NCBI RefSeq assembly: GCF_004379255.2
Contig: NC_056047.1
Coordinates: forward strand, 21,342,293-21,406,292
Length of the DNA: 64,000 nt
Direction of reading: 5' to 3'
Source of the DNA: Salvia splendens
Lineage: Eukaryota; Streptophyta; Magnoliopsida; Lamiales; Lamiaceae
The first letter of the stretch is position 1. Each line of letters opens with the position of its first letter. The notes below the pieces were generated by a model. It was not told where the DNA came from and made no database searches. It worked only from the letters and a program-made list of their open reading frames with translations. Positions 21,530-31,418 of this stretch are shown here, one piece after another. The position numbers and the translations under genes are program-made.

Positions 21530-21689
21530 GGTGCTGTTAGGTTGAGGTTATTTAGCTAAATTGAAAAATGAGATGCAATCTCAGCCACTAATCCACAAGA
21601 TTAACGAAATGTCAACAACTATCACATTATGTCAACACGGGGGTATAAGTGTCATTTCATTAATCAAATGGTGGAAAAAAATAAAATTA

Positions 21690-22333
21690 GATTTGAAATC
21701 ATTTTCTAAAACCCTCTCTAATATATATCGCCACCATCAATCGTCTTCGCCGATCATCAATCAAGCCAGAGACGACGACGCCTCCAGACACGCCCTCTCT
21801 CTCTCGCGCGGTTTAACGTCCCCGCTGTTCATCGCGCTTCGCCGCTCCTGCTGCACGAAGCTCCGAACAACCTTTGCTTCTCACGTCGTCGCTTCGCCGG
21901 AAGCTTAATTGTTGATTTGAGTATAGATTTGGAGGTATTAGGCTTTGTATTATCAATTGTGTTGGATGTGAACTGATTTTTAGTGAGAGAAATCGCTACC
22001 TATGTTTTCGCTGCTGTTGTTCGCGTTTGTCGCCGGAGCTCTGTGTAGAATCCAGAAAGTCGAGGAATCAGCTATTTTGAGGTTCAACTCCGCTTCGATG
22101 TTTTTATCAAAATGCTTGAACATTTGGGGAAAAATATGAAAATACTGATTTCTGCTCATTTCAATGCTGAATTTTGCTTTTATCTCGCGATTTCAGCAGA
22201 GATCTCGTAGTTTTTTATTTAATTCGATTTCTGCTGTTTTTTTTGTTGATTAGCGATGGTAGAATCGGAAGAGATGCAAATGAACAATGCTGCTGGAAAA
22301 AACAGAAGAGAACAAGAAACTTCTTCTAGTTAA
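21690..22333 (+). other. Conserved 5' segment of B2 with leader-like DNA and 25-codon ORF
   Basis: GC-rich leader-like DNA (about 21740-21905) is followed by T-rich DNA and an ATG at 22256 that opens a 25-codon frame ending at TAA 22331-22333. The part from about 22195 matches element A (17680-18040) in inverted orientation. The first four codons (MVES) and the stop are shared, while the middle of the ORF differs. Whether the peptide is made is unknown. Confidence 0.5.
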
Positions 22334-22613
22334 GGATTTGTTTAAATTTTTAAGATTATTGACATTTCATACAATAGCTATTGACATAGTTATGATAATA
22401 TACTTGTGTTTTCTATAAACGGCATATACTTGTCATTGAGATGATATTGTATACTGTTGACATAGTGTATGCTTGTTTGGATTGTTGTTGACATTATAAA
22501 CTTTAACAATTGATATAATAGTAATAAGATAGTTGTGCTTGCTTTAAACAGGATATACTTGTTATTGACATAGTGTATACTTATTAGAATCGTTGTTGAC
22601 ATAATCAAATTGG

Positions 22614-22896
22614 CATTCAGCCTCTGCTGATAGGGAGGTGCTGGTTTTGGGGCCCTCTTCCGAGTACACATTTTTGGTGTATGCTTCTCCAGTTGGAAAC
22701 TATTTCAAGGTTGTGTTTACGTTTTCAATTTTAATTCGATTGAATCAAGCGGATATTAAGGAGTTTGTGGATAAGGTTTAATTGTTGTGATTTGCAGGAA
22801 GAGACTGTGCCGATCAGCTTGTACGTTGAGGATGAGTTCCATCGTGCTGTCCGCGGTGGTTCTGGAGGTGTGAAGAGCGTCACGAATTATGCGCTG
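22614..22896 (+). pseudogene. Captured branched-chain aminotransferase (BCAT) fragment, two exons
   Basis: Exon part 22614-22709 reads SEYTFLVYASPVGNYFK. An 88-bp GT-AG intron (22710-22797) follows. Exon 22798-22896 is 33 codons and reads VPISLYVEDEFHRAVRGG then GGVKSVTNYAL, ending at a GT donor. SPVGNYFKEG...INLYVE-EFHRA-PGG-GGVK--GNYA is the fold-type IV signature of plant BCATs, PLP enzymes of Leu/Ile/Val metabolism. The splice sites are intact, so the piece was copied from genomic DNA. It lacks the catalytic lysine region and both gene ends. Confidence 0.75.
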
Positions 22897-23166
22897 GTAT
22901 GTAAGTGTTGCATCTTTCTGCCAACTGTTTGATGAAAGTTCTAAATGAAGTTGGCTACTGAAAGTTCGTCAAAGTGTTTTTATTTTTTTATTTTTATGAT
23001 TTTGATATCAATTAATTTCGTCCTGCTTGTAAAAACATGTTTCTTAGTATGAATTATCGAAATAATGTTTTTGATGCACGACTAAATTTAACAAATTTAC
23101 AAAGTTCATTTGATATTTAATAGTAGTAAATAAATTATAGGTGAGGTCATGAACTGCTAGTAATCA

Positions 23167-23766
23167 TGGAGAGCAAGAACTACCAAGCAAGCCACTATGC
23201 CACTCAGGGCGATGAGCAGACGTTGCTCCAGCGCCTGCGTCAAGAGCTTTACAATCTCAAGTTTCTAACCGTGGATCGCGCACTCTTTGCCGGATAAGGA
23301 GAACGACATTTGGATTCTTCTCACCACTAGGCTTCGGGAGGTCTCTGATAAAATTTCTGAAAAATCTAGTTTACTTCATGAGATGCAGCCACTCGGGCTA
23401 GAGCACAGCTGGCAGTTGCTCTGTTGTGTTACCTTCGGTGATATGCTGAAAAATGATAATGATGATGTTACATTGCCCTGCCCACCTCACTTGAAGGAAA
23501 TTGGAATATCGATCGCCGAGAAATGTAAAGGTCTTCCTCTGTCACTGGTTGTGGTTGGTGGTCTTCTCATTCAGGAGACAGAAAAGATACTGCTGATGCT
23601 GCTGCAATGGGGGAGGGTCCTACTCGGATATCTTGGCTATAGAGCTACCTTTACTTGCCCGCTAGACTTCAAGGTTGTTTCCTTTACCTGGGTGCATTCC
23701 CGGAAGATTGTGAGATACGTGCCTCTAAACTCATCGAACTTTGGGTTGGTGAAGGCTTCTTCCTAA
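23167..23766 (+). pseudogene. Captured NLR (NB-ARC) disease-resistance fragment
   Basis: Reads DIWILLTTRLREVSDKISEK (RNBS-B-like), LLHEMQPLGLEHSWQLL, PPHLKEIGISIAEKCKG and LPLSLVVVGGLL, the GLPL motif of CC-type NLRs. Before it, at 23167, is MESKNYQASHYATQGDEQTL with a stop near 23297. After the GLPL block a frameshift hides the [21 protein letters not shown] and [15 protein letters not shown] segment. The P-loop and leucine-rich repeats are absent. It is a broken internal slice of an NLR, joined to the aminotransferase piece by about 270 bp of AT-rich DNA. Confidence 0.8.
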
Positions 23767-24464
23767 AACCTGCACTACCCATACTAACCATGGACAACTA
23801 TTGTGGTTTCTGACTTTTGAACTTAGCAGTATGTAATATATATGAAATGTCAATCAGTTCAACAACTTGTATTGAAATGTCAACAACGCAAAAACAATTC
23901 TTATAATTAAAAATGAACAACTATTTTCTCTTAATTTTTTTATTTGAAACAAGTACTGGTATCATGATCATGCAATACATGTCAATAGCTTTCGTATCAA
24001 ATGTCAACAACTTATATGAAAATATCAACATCTTGTATATCAAATGTCAACAGCTTGTCAACAACCTGTATATAGCGTCAACAACTCAAAAATAATTCTT
24101 GTAATTAAAAAATAACAACTATTTTATCTTAATTTTTTTATTTGACCCAATTTCTGGCATCATGATCATACAACACATGTCAATAGCATGCATATCAAAT
24201 GTCAATAACTTATAGCAAAATGTCAATAGCTTGTCAACAACTTGTATATAGTGTCAACAACTCAAAAACAATTCTTGTAATTAAAAATAACAACTATTTT
24301 ATCTTAATTTTTTTTTATTTGACACAAGTTCTGGCATTATGATCATACAACACATGTCAATAGCCTCCACCTCCAACACCACCTGCACACTGTGCCTCAG
24401 ATCCTTGGACGATTTTGTCACCTCCACGAGCTCGTGAGATCTGAAGCAGAAGAGTTCCGAATCA
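23767..24464. other. TGTCAAC-rich spacer in B2
   Basis: About 700 bp of AT-rich DNA with two related blocks (about 23870-24060 and 24070-24300). Both carry CAACTCAAAAA-AATTCTT-TAATTA and ATCATGATCAT-CAA-ACATGTCAATAGC. It contains many TGTCAACA words and no recognised gene. A short minus-strand frame continues from the DUF948-like fragment to 24299 but I cannot name it. Confidence 0.6.
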
Positions 24465-24672
24465 GAACCATTGTCACTGAGCTCCATTGTCAAGTCGCTG
24501 ATCTCCATCCTAGATAATCGAACGGCAGCCATGGTGTCCAACAGCTCTTCCCTCGTGGCATCCATTAGCTTCTCCAGTGATTCTGCAGCTCTCTTGAAGG
24601 CCTTCAATGGAGAAAAACAGAGGATAGTATATCATGTCACCACATCCAATCAAACAAACAAAATCATTGCAT
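24465..24672 (-). pseudogene. Captured DUF948-like gene fragment, copy 2
   Basis: Same 208-bp segment as 18187-18394, roughly 92 percent identical by eye, including the intron flank. The minus-strand frame reads LEKLMDATREELLDTMAAVR. It lies in the opposite sense relative to the element compared with copy 1, so it arose by inversion or separate capture, or moved between elements. The reading frame continues leftward into SHELVEVTKSSKDLRHSVQV, which I do not recognise. Confidence 0.55.
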
Positions 24673-25207
24673 ATCAATATCCAGAATACCAAATGTCAAC
24701 AACTCGTATTAAAATGTCAATAACTAAAAAATAACACTTATAATTCACATATCAATATCGAGAATATCAATATCAACAACTCGTATTAAAATGTCAACAA
24801 CTAAAAAATAACACTTATAATTCGCATTTCAATATCGAGAATATCAAATGTCAAGAACTCGTATTAAAATGTCAACAACTAAAAAATAACACTTATAATT
24901 CACATATCAATACCGAGAATATCAAATGTCAACAACTCGTATTAAAATGTCAACAACTGAAAAATAACACTTATAATTCACATATCAATACCGAGAATAT
25001 CAAATGTCAACAGCTCGTATTAAAATTTCAACAACTAAAAAATAACACTTATAATTCACATATCAATACCGAGAATATCAAATGTCAACAGCTCGTATTA
25101 TAATGTCAACAACTAAAAAACAACACTTGTAATTCACATATCAATAGCGAGAATATCAAATGTCAACAACTCGTATTAAAATGTCAATAACTAAAAAATA
25201 ACACATC
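24668..25207. repeat. 78-bp tandem repeat, about seven copies
   Basis: CACATATCAATACCGAGAAT recurs at 24901, 24979, 25057 and 25135, with variants at 24823 and 24745, giving an exact 78-bp period. Each unit has two TGTCAACA-type words (AAATGTCAACAACTCG and AAATGTCAACAACTAAA) and a CACTTATAATT block. The array ends abruptly at the SAUR-side fragment. Confidence 0.9.
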
Positions 25208-25367
25208 AAACGCATCTCTCAAATCCCATCCCTTCCATCCGCTGCCGCGGTGTCTCCGTCACCGCCACCATCCACATCTGAAATCAATTTCGGCTGGAGA
25301 TCGACGGAGTTCATGAATGAATCCGTAAAATCGGGGAATGCTAACCTGAAAATTGGAAGAGAAATAT

Positions 25368-25590
25368 TGACGTCAAGCTCCGCGCTCACCACGAATCGCT
25401 CCATCTCGTCGCCGACATACACCAGCAGGTGCCTCTCCGGAACGCCGCCGGAGGAGGAGCGCTTCCGCAGCGACTCCGATCTGAGCAGCCACTACTGCGA
25501 CGAGTCGCCTACTTTGGATAATCTTCTCATGAGCTTCCTCAGTAGACGGTGGCGGAAACGCCTTCCATTGGCTAATTGGTTGAAGATTTG
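25368..25590 (-). pseudogene. Captured SAUR (small auxin-up RNA) fragment
   Basis: The minus strand reads RLLRKLMRRLSKV, then an in-frame stop, then GGVPERHLLVYVGDEMERFV and VSAEL, the conserved core of SAUR proteins. At about 25368 the SAUR homology stops and unrelated sequence (PIFRLAFPDFTDSFMNSVDL) follows in frame, possibly a further captured piece that I cannot name. SAURs are small intronless regulators of auxin-driven growth. Confidence 0.7.
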
Positions 25591-25696
25591 GTGCAAGCGT
25601 TGCTTTAATGGAGGAAATTTGGGAATGGAATTGGAAGAAAATTGGGAATGGAATTGAAGTGCTGTAAACCACGCGTGTTTCATTTGTTTCTAACTT

Positions 25697-25841
25697 AAAT
25701 TACCATTACACCCTTTCATAATAAATTAATTTAAAAATATTTTTTGTGTGGCAAAATCTGGACCACTCATTTAATAAAAATGAGTCGCTGAGATTGCATC
25801 TCATTTCTCAATTAGCTCAAAAAATCTCAAGTAATCATGGA

Positions 25842-25843
<2 letters not shown>
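25697..25843 (+). repeat. 3' terminal sequence (type B) of B2
   Basis: The inverse matches 19930-20076 over about 147 bp (GAAATGAGATG, AAATGAGTGGTCCAGATTTTG and similar blocks). It ends ATGGACC against a (TA)n tract. Confidence 0.8.

Positions 25844-25890
<47 letters not shown>
25844..25890. repeat. (TA)n tract at 3' end of B2
   Basis: About 23 TA units follow the B2 terminus. Confidence 0.9.
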
Positions 25891-25893
<3 letters not shown>

Positions 25894-25897
25894 CATT

Positions 25898-25999
25898 TGA
25901 TGTAAAGTTGTGCAGTTGTGCATACTGTAATTGATGTAAAGTTGTGTAGTTGTGCATACTGTAATTGATGTAAAGTTGTGTAGTTGTGCATACTGTAAT
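25898..25999. repeat. 34-bp tandem repeat, three copies
   Basis: TGATGTAAAGTTGTGCAGTT begins at 25898 and, with C to T, at 25932 and 25966. The period is 34 bp. Confidence 0.9.
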
Positions 26000-26446
26000 T
26001 ATTTATTATTCTCTCAATCTCTTAAAAATATAAAGTTTGGGATGATATCGGTTTTAATAATGAAATTGTGTACTATTGAGAGATCAAAAATATAATTGTT
26101 TGCAAAAGTAGAAATAAACTAATTTTGTGAGACGTACAAAAATGACAAAAGAAACTATTGTTTGAGGGTGGAGGGAGTATGTAGGATAAGGTCTCCTGCT
26201 ATGCTTAGAAACACAGCACACAATGTTGTGTAATATATGTTAGGGTTGATATAAGGAAAAATATGTTTCGAGCAAGTCGCACCAATAGAATTTTGCTTGT
26301 ATACAATAAACTCTACATTCCACTTTTAATTCGATACAAGAAGAAGTAATGTTATTACATTTTGTTTGCTTATGCATTTATAAGATGTTCTCAAACATTT
26401 TAAAATGTATAAGAAGCAAACAAGTGTTATTATCCTACTTAGTAGA
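26000..26446. other. Intergenic DNA left of copia element
   Basis: AT-rich, no gene. GGGTGGAGGGAGTA near 26165 looks like one end of a degraded Stowaway-type MITE. Confidence 0.5.
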
Positions 26447-27575
26447 TGTTGGTTTCTGGGATTACAAGAGATACAGCCGGGCGTAATACAATCCAAAAGA
26501 AGGAATACAAGAGGGGAAACTGAACTAAAATGAAATTACAATTGAGAAATCGAAACAGTAACCGTGAACAGTTGTTTAGCCGAGTCGAGGAAACCTCTTT
26601 CCGCAAGACGAGATACGCCCCGGTAGTGCTCTCGGTTTGGCATGTTGTCCCCAAAGATAAAACGGCTACGTCTCTGGTGAAGCTGCACTGCAATCAACAG
26701 AGCTCCGGCGAACTGGATTGAGGAGAGGGCATAGCTTTCGACAGAAAACAATGAAGAGAGAGGGAGAGAGCTTATGATGCAAATGCTTGTGAATGTTGTG
26801 AATAATGTGTCTAATGCAGTGGAATGACTAGCCTATTTATAGGCCAAACCACCATGCAGGGTCAACCAAGCCATGAAGGCTCATCATGGCGCATTCGTAA
26901 CCGTCGGCGGTTACAAGCTTGTGGCAGGAGTGTGCCTTACGTGTGGATTTCTCACGTGGTAGCCGTGTAGGCTTTGACTGTGCCACGCTTGACGATGTGT
27001 CAAGCCACTTGGATTGCTGACTCAACGGTGGTCTAAAAAGATTACTACGGGTCCAGACCCAAGCCCAAAGACCAATTGCCAAGATCCAAGTCCAAGTCCA
27101 AGTCCGAGATCGAGAACGAGATCGAGATCGTGACCGCGACCACGACCACGACCACGACCACAACCACGACCACGGGCTCGGGCTCGGGCGGGCTTCAGCG
27201 ACGGATGCGCGCGTGTGCGCGCTTGTGGGCTCTTTCACCCATCTTGGTCCACTATAATTATTAAGTAACATAAAGTCACTTAATTTAAGCACATTAAAAG
27301 ATGTGTCACTTCTCCAATGTGGGATAATTAACACTAGTTAATTATTCTATAAGCTCATACTCCAAGCTTTAATTAAAAGCTAATCATGCCCAACTTTAAT
27401 CCACTATTTCTCACTCACCGGAAATCGGATTTGAGAATGTGAATATACTACATTTATCTACGTAAAATGTAGATCGACGCTATATCATTTAATTTCACAA
27501 AATTAGATGTCTCGTCACTTTTACTATTTGGTCAAAATCTATTGACCGGGCATATATTATTCCATGATTTCTACA
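26447..27575 (-). repeat. 3' LTR of copia element
   Basis: Plus-strand ends TGTTGGTTTCTGG and ATTTCTACA. Shares most of its sequence with 32525-33638 with scattered substitutions and indels. Contains a minus-strand TATAAATA (26834-26841) and a purine/pyrimidine repeat (about 27080-27190). Confidence 0.95.
26834..26841 (-). promoter_or_regulatory. TATA box in copia 3' LTR (twin at 32912-32919)
   Basis: Minus-strand TATAAATA inside GGCCTATAAATAGGCT, a palindromic context shared by both LTRs. Confidence 0.6.
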
Positions 27576-28136
27576 ATCCCCACATGAGTGGAAATAGCCA
27601 AATGCATATGCATGCAGACACAAGCTCAACCCTCACGAGGTATATAAGCATAAGGATAGGTAGTTGTTGGCTTTGAACCCTCCATAGTCGACACCATCAG
27701 ATACACAGGCGGCTTAGTAGCGCGATGCTTTGAACTAATCCCCCACGGCGTGCACCGAGACAATGGTGTTAACGCTTAAACACCTCAACCTCATCCGTTC
27801 TCACGTTTTGTGTCCTTTGCTGCCTTGGACACCACTTTGGGTTCATAAGTGTGTTATTTGATGCGGTCTCACTTCTCACTTATATAGGTGTTTCCTAATC
27901 GAGTATCTTGCCCTACTCGGTCTCCTTGAGAACTCAATCTCCTTGAGATCCTTTAGGAGTCATTAAAAATCACAGACTTAGCCTCACCACTAGGAAAGCT
28001 TTCCAACACTCTATTGCTCTCTAGGGAATAGATATAGTTGAGTCTTTCTCATGAACTCTCATAGCTTAGTTGTCCCTTTGAACCAAGTTCTTGGGATCTC
28101 CAGTCATCATGGTTGGGTTACCACTATGATAATTCT
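27576..28136 (-). other. Copia 3' untranslated internal region with polypurine tract
   Basis: No coding frame. Directly before the 3' LTR the minus strand reads ATGTGGGGAT, the likely polypurine tract. The remainder lies between the RNase H stop and the LTR. Confidence 0.65.
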
Positions 28137-28679
28137 TTAGTTTGTGGATTTCAAACACATTCCCTCTAGCAACTTATTCATTTGATCACGGTTTAACCCT
28201 TTGGTTAGCGGATCTGCTAGATTATCTATTGACTTCACATAGTCAATTGTAATCACCCCTGTTGTAATCAAATGTCTCACGGTGTTATGTCGTCGGCGTA
28301 TATGTCGAGACTTACCATTATAGAAGCCATTGTTTGCTCTTCCAATAGCCACTTGGCTATCGCAGTGGATCATCACTGGTGGCACTAGCTTAGACCAACA
28401 TGGAATATCTTCAAGGAAGTTCTTAAGCCACTCGGCTTCCTCACCAGCCTTATGTAAGGCGATGAACTCCGATTCCATTGTTGATCCTATACATGTCTGT
28501 TTTGTGGATTTCCATAATACAGCACCACCCCCAATAGTAAAGATGTATCCACTTGTTGAAAGTGAGTCTCTATTGTCGGATATCCAATTTGCATCACAGT
28601 ACCCTTCAAGTACCGGAGGGTATCTCGAGAAGTGTAGCCCATGATTTTGAGTATGTTTTAAATATCTCAAAACCCTCAC
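28137..28679 (-). pseudogene. Copia RNase H domain
   Basis: Reads [23 protein letters not shown] (first catalytic Asp), TMESEFIAL (Glu), IHCDSQVAI (Asp) and the C-terminal [10 protein letters not shown] and LADPLTKGL blocks typical of copia RNase H. The frame overlaps the reverse transcriptase frame by about 70 bp but differs in phase, and the segment joining them (the usual TRPDI region) is missing, so there has been a deletion and shift. Confidence 0.9.
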
Positions 28680-30023
28680 AAGAGCTCTCCAATGCTCTTT
28701 GCTTGGATTGCTCGTTTAACGACTCAACTTGTTCGATGACCCGTGCATACTCTTCTTGTGCAACGGGCTCGCCTTTGTTCTTGCTCAAGTGAACGTCGAG
28801 TTCAATTGGAGTCTTAACCGGCGCGCCATCATAGGCTTTGAATTTATTCAATATCTTCTTAACATAATGTGATTGTGTTAAGATGATTCCATCAGACGTT
28901 CTTAGAATATTCATTCCAACAATTACATCGGCTAGACCCATGTCTTTCATGTCAAAGTTTCTCTTTAACATGGCCTTTGTATCGTTAATTACTTGAGTGT
29001 TGTTACCCAAGATTAACATATCATCAACGTATAGATACACTATAACATGGCCGTTATTAGTGCTCTTGATGTAGACACATTTGTCGCACTCGTTGATTTT
29101 AAATCCATTTGATAACATCACATTATCAAAGTTCAAGTGCCATTGCAATGACGCTTGTTTCAATCCATATAGAGACTTTACGAGCTTGCATACCTTTTTC
29201 TCTTGTCCAGGTACTACAAACCCTTCGGGTTGCTCCATATAAATTTCATCTTCTAGTTCACCATTTAGAAACGCGGTCTTTACATCCATTTGATGAATCT
29301 CAAGATTGTGCAATGCAGCAATAGCGAGAAGCACTCGGATAGATGTAATCATCGTTACAGGAGAATAGGTATCGAAAAAGTCATGCCTTCCTTTTGTTTA
29401 AAACCCTTTACTACTAGTCGGGCTTTATACTTATCCACTGTTCCATCGGCCTTAAATTTCCTTTTAAGTACCCATTTGCAACCTAGAGGTTTCGCACCTT
29501 CAGGTAGATCTACCAACACCCAAGTGTGGTTTAGCAAAATTGAATCAATTTCTCTTTGAACAGCTTCTCTCCAATATAGTCCATCTGGGCCATCGAAGGC
29601 TACTTTTATAGATGTCGGTTCTTCATCTAATATAAAAGCAATGTAGTCAGGACCAAATGTTTTTGGTGTTCTGACCCTACTACCGCGTCTAAGTCCTGTA
29701 TCCTTTGGATCAGGCCTTGCACGCTTGCGCGATTCAGGTTCCTCGTCCGCTGATTTAGAACTAGTGGCTTCTTCTTCCACTAGTTTAGAACTAGTGGCTT
29801 CTTCTTCAATTCTTGTCTCAGAATTGGTTGTGACCTTTTCCTTGTCTTTGCAAGGAAATGTATTTTCGAGAAATACAACATTTCTTGACCCAATTGTTGT
29901 TCCTACAGTAATAGACTTGTGAACAACAAATTGATATGCACTACTATTAAGTGCATATCCAATGAAGATGCAACCAACCGTTTTAGGTCCGATTGTAACT
30001 TCTTTGGGCGGAGGAACCATCAC
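28606..30023 (-). pseudogene. Copia reverse transcriptase (two frames)
   Basis: 29355-30023 holds the linker after integrase (VGCIFIGYA, W-A-QREIDSI, TWVLVDLPEGAKPLGCKWV, KARLVVKGF). 28606-29352 holds the palm: QMDVKTAFLNGELEDEIYME, QPEGF, SLYGLKQA and the active site LYVDDML. A frameshift near 29353 separates them. After the palm the sequence departs from the family pattern at about 28730. Confidence 0.9.
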
Positions 30024-31418
30024 CTTTTTCCAAACACCCCCACACTTTGAGGTATTTGTAGGATGACTTCATTCCCTTCCACAACTCATAAGGAGTAACA
30101 TCTTTTCCTTTGAGAGGGATTTTATTCAAGATATAGTTGACTGTCAAAACAGCTTTCCCCCACATGTTATGTGGTAATCCTGAAGTCAGAAGCAGTGCAT
30201 TCATGATCTCTTTTAGAGTTCGATTTTTGCGTTCTGCAACACCATTAGATTGTGGTGAATAGGTAGCAATTGTTTGATGAATTATACCACTTGCATTGCA
30301 TAACTCCTCAAACGAGACTACATATTCGCCTCCTCTATCGCTTCGAATCATTTTGATTTTACAACCAAGTTGATTCTCAACTTCGTTCTTATAATTTTGA
30401 ATGCTTCTGTTGCTTCATCTTTACTTCTTAAAAGATAAATGTAGCAATACCTTGTGCAATCATCTATGAAAGTGATAAAGTACTTTTTACCACCTCTAGG
30501 TTGCACCATCTTTAAATCACATACGTCCGTGTGAATTAATTCAAGAGGTTTTGTGCTTCGTTCAACCGAGTGATACGACAACTTAGTCATTTTTGCTTCA
30601 AGAAAAATTTCAAATTTATCTTGGGTATCCACTTCATTAGCCTTTAGTAAATCTAAATTCACTAATCTTTTAATGGCTTTTGAATTTACATGTCCCAATC
30701 TACAATGCCACAAATTTGAACACTCAGTCAAGTAAGAGGAAGTAGATGCTTTATTATTATTAGCCAACGGCTTTGCAACACTGCGAGTTGCCACACTAAG
30801 CTTGAAAAGTCCAACGGTTACATAACCTTTTCCGAGTGACTTTCCAAACTTGTACAATGCCAACCTATCAGACTCAAATACAACTTTAAACCCCTTATTA
30901 ACTAGTATTGATCCTGACACTAGGTTCTTGCGGATGTCCGGGACATGCAGTACATCCTTCAAAGTGATAGTGACGCCAGACGTCATCATGAGAATCACGT
31001 TGCCAATGCCGAGAACTTCGGACGATGCTTGATTTCCCATGTCGATCTTCCTTCCTTCAACCGCAGTGTAGGAGGCAAACTTGCTCCTATCTGAGCAGAC
31101 ATGAGCAGTAGCGCCGGTGTCGATGTACCAGCCACCCTTGTTATCAACAAGGTTAACATCTTCAGTGACCACAACAATGAGGTCATTTTCATCCCAGTCT
31201 TTGAACTCCTTCTCAACGACGTGGGCCGCCGGTTTCTTTTTCTTGTTGCGGCAATCCTTGGCAAAGTGGCCAGTTTTGCCACACTTGAAGCATTCGCCTT
31301 CAAATTTCTTTGCAGGCTTCTTTCCCTTCCCTTTATCCTTTTGACTTGGGCGAAGCGTTTGTTGGAGGGACCGCCCCGCTCCAACAATTTTGGTCACTTT
31401 TGCGCACATCAGTCTCAA
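29983..31418 (-). pseudogene. Copia zinc knuckle, protease and integrase (two frames)
   Basis: 30348-31418 begins with a gag tail and a CCHC knuckle CFKCGKTGHFAKDC, then protease GWYIDTGATAHVCS, the pre-integrase LWHCRLGHVNSKAIKRL, and the first integrase Asp in ELIHTDVCD. It ends in IDDCTRYCYIYLL. 29983-30351 carries the second Asp and the Glu of the integrase (MIRSDRGGEYV, SPQSNGVAERKNRTL). The frame shifts near 30350. All catalytic residues remain but no single frame is left. Confidence 0.9.

Larger units (their letters stand above)
21529..25843 (+). mobile_element. Pack-MULE-like element B2 carrying four or more gene fragments
   Basis: The left end (about 21529-21660) is a type A 5' terminus. 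The right end (25697-25843) is a type B 3' terminus matching 19930-20076. The 4.3-kb interior has the conserved 5' segment with a 25-codon ORF, then fragments of a branched-chain aminotransferase, an NLR, a DUF948-like gene and a SAUR gene, and a 78-bp tandem repeat. No transposase is present. Introns are kept in the aminotransferase piece. Confidence 0.7.

Noticed and set aside
23160..23770. NLR stretch as a functional resistance gene
   Set aside because: Stop codon, frameshift and no P-loop or LRR; it lies inside element B2.
24668..25207. 78-bp array considered as a CRISPR-like array
   Set aside because: Units are contiguous with no variable spacers, and this is a plant nuclear context.
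14220..25843. Helitron origin for the gene-capturing elements
   Set aside because: The elements have inverted-repeat ends shared by several copies, and no CTRR end with hairpin or Rep/helicase piece was seen. FAR1 and Ulp1 remnants favour MULEs.
27076..27264. Frames with runs of Thr or Trp/Arg-Ser (27076-27264 and 26837-27334)
   Set aside because: Hexamer repeat inside the copia LTR, with no domain and not conserved in the partner LTR.
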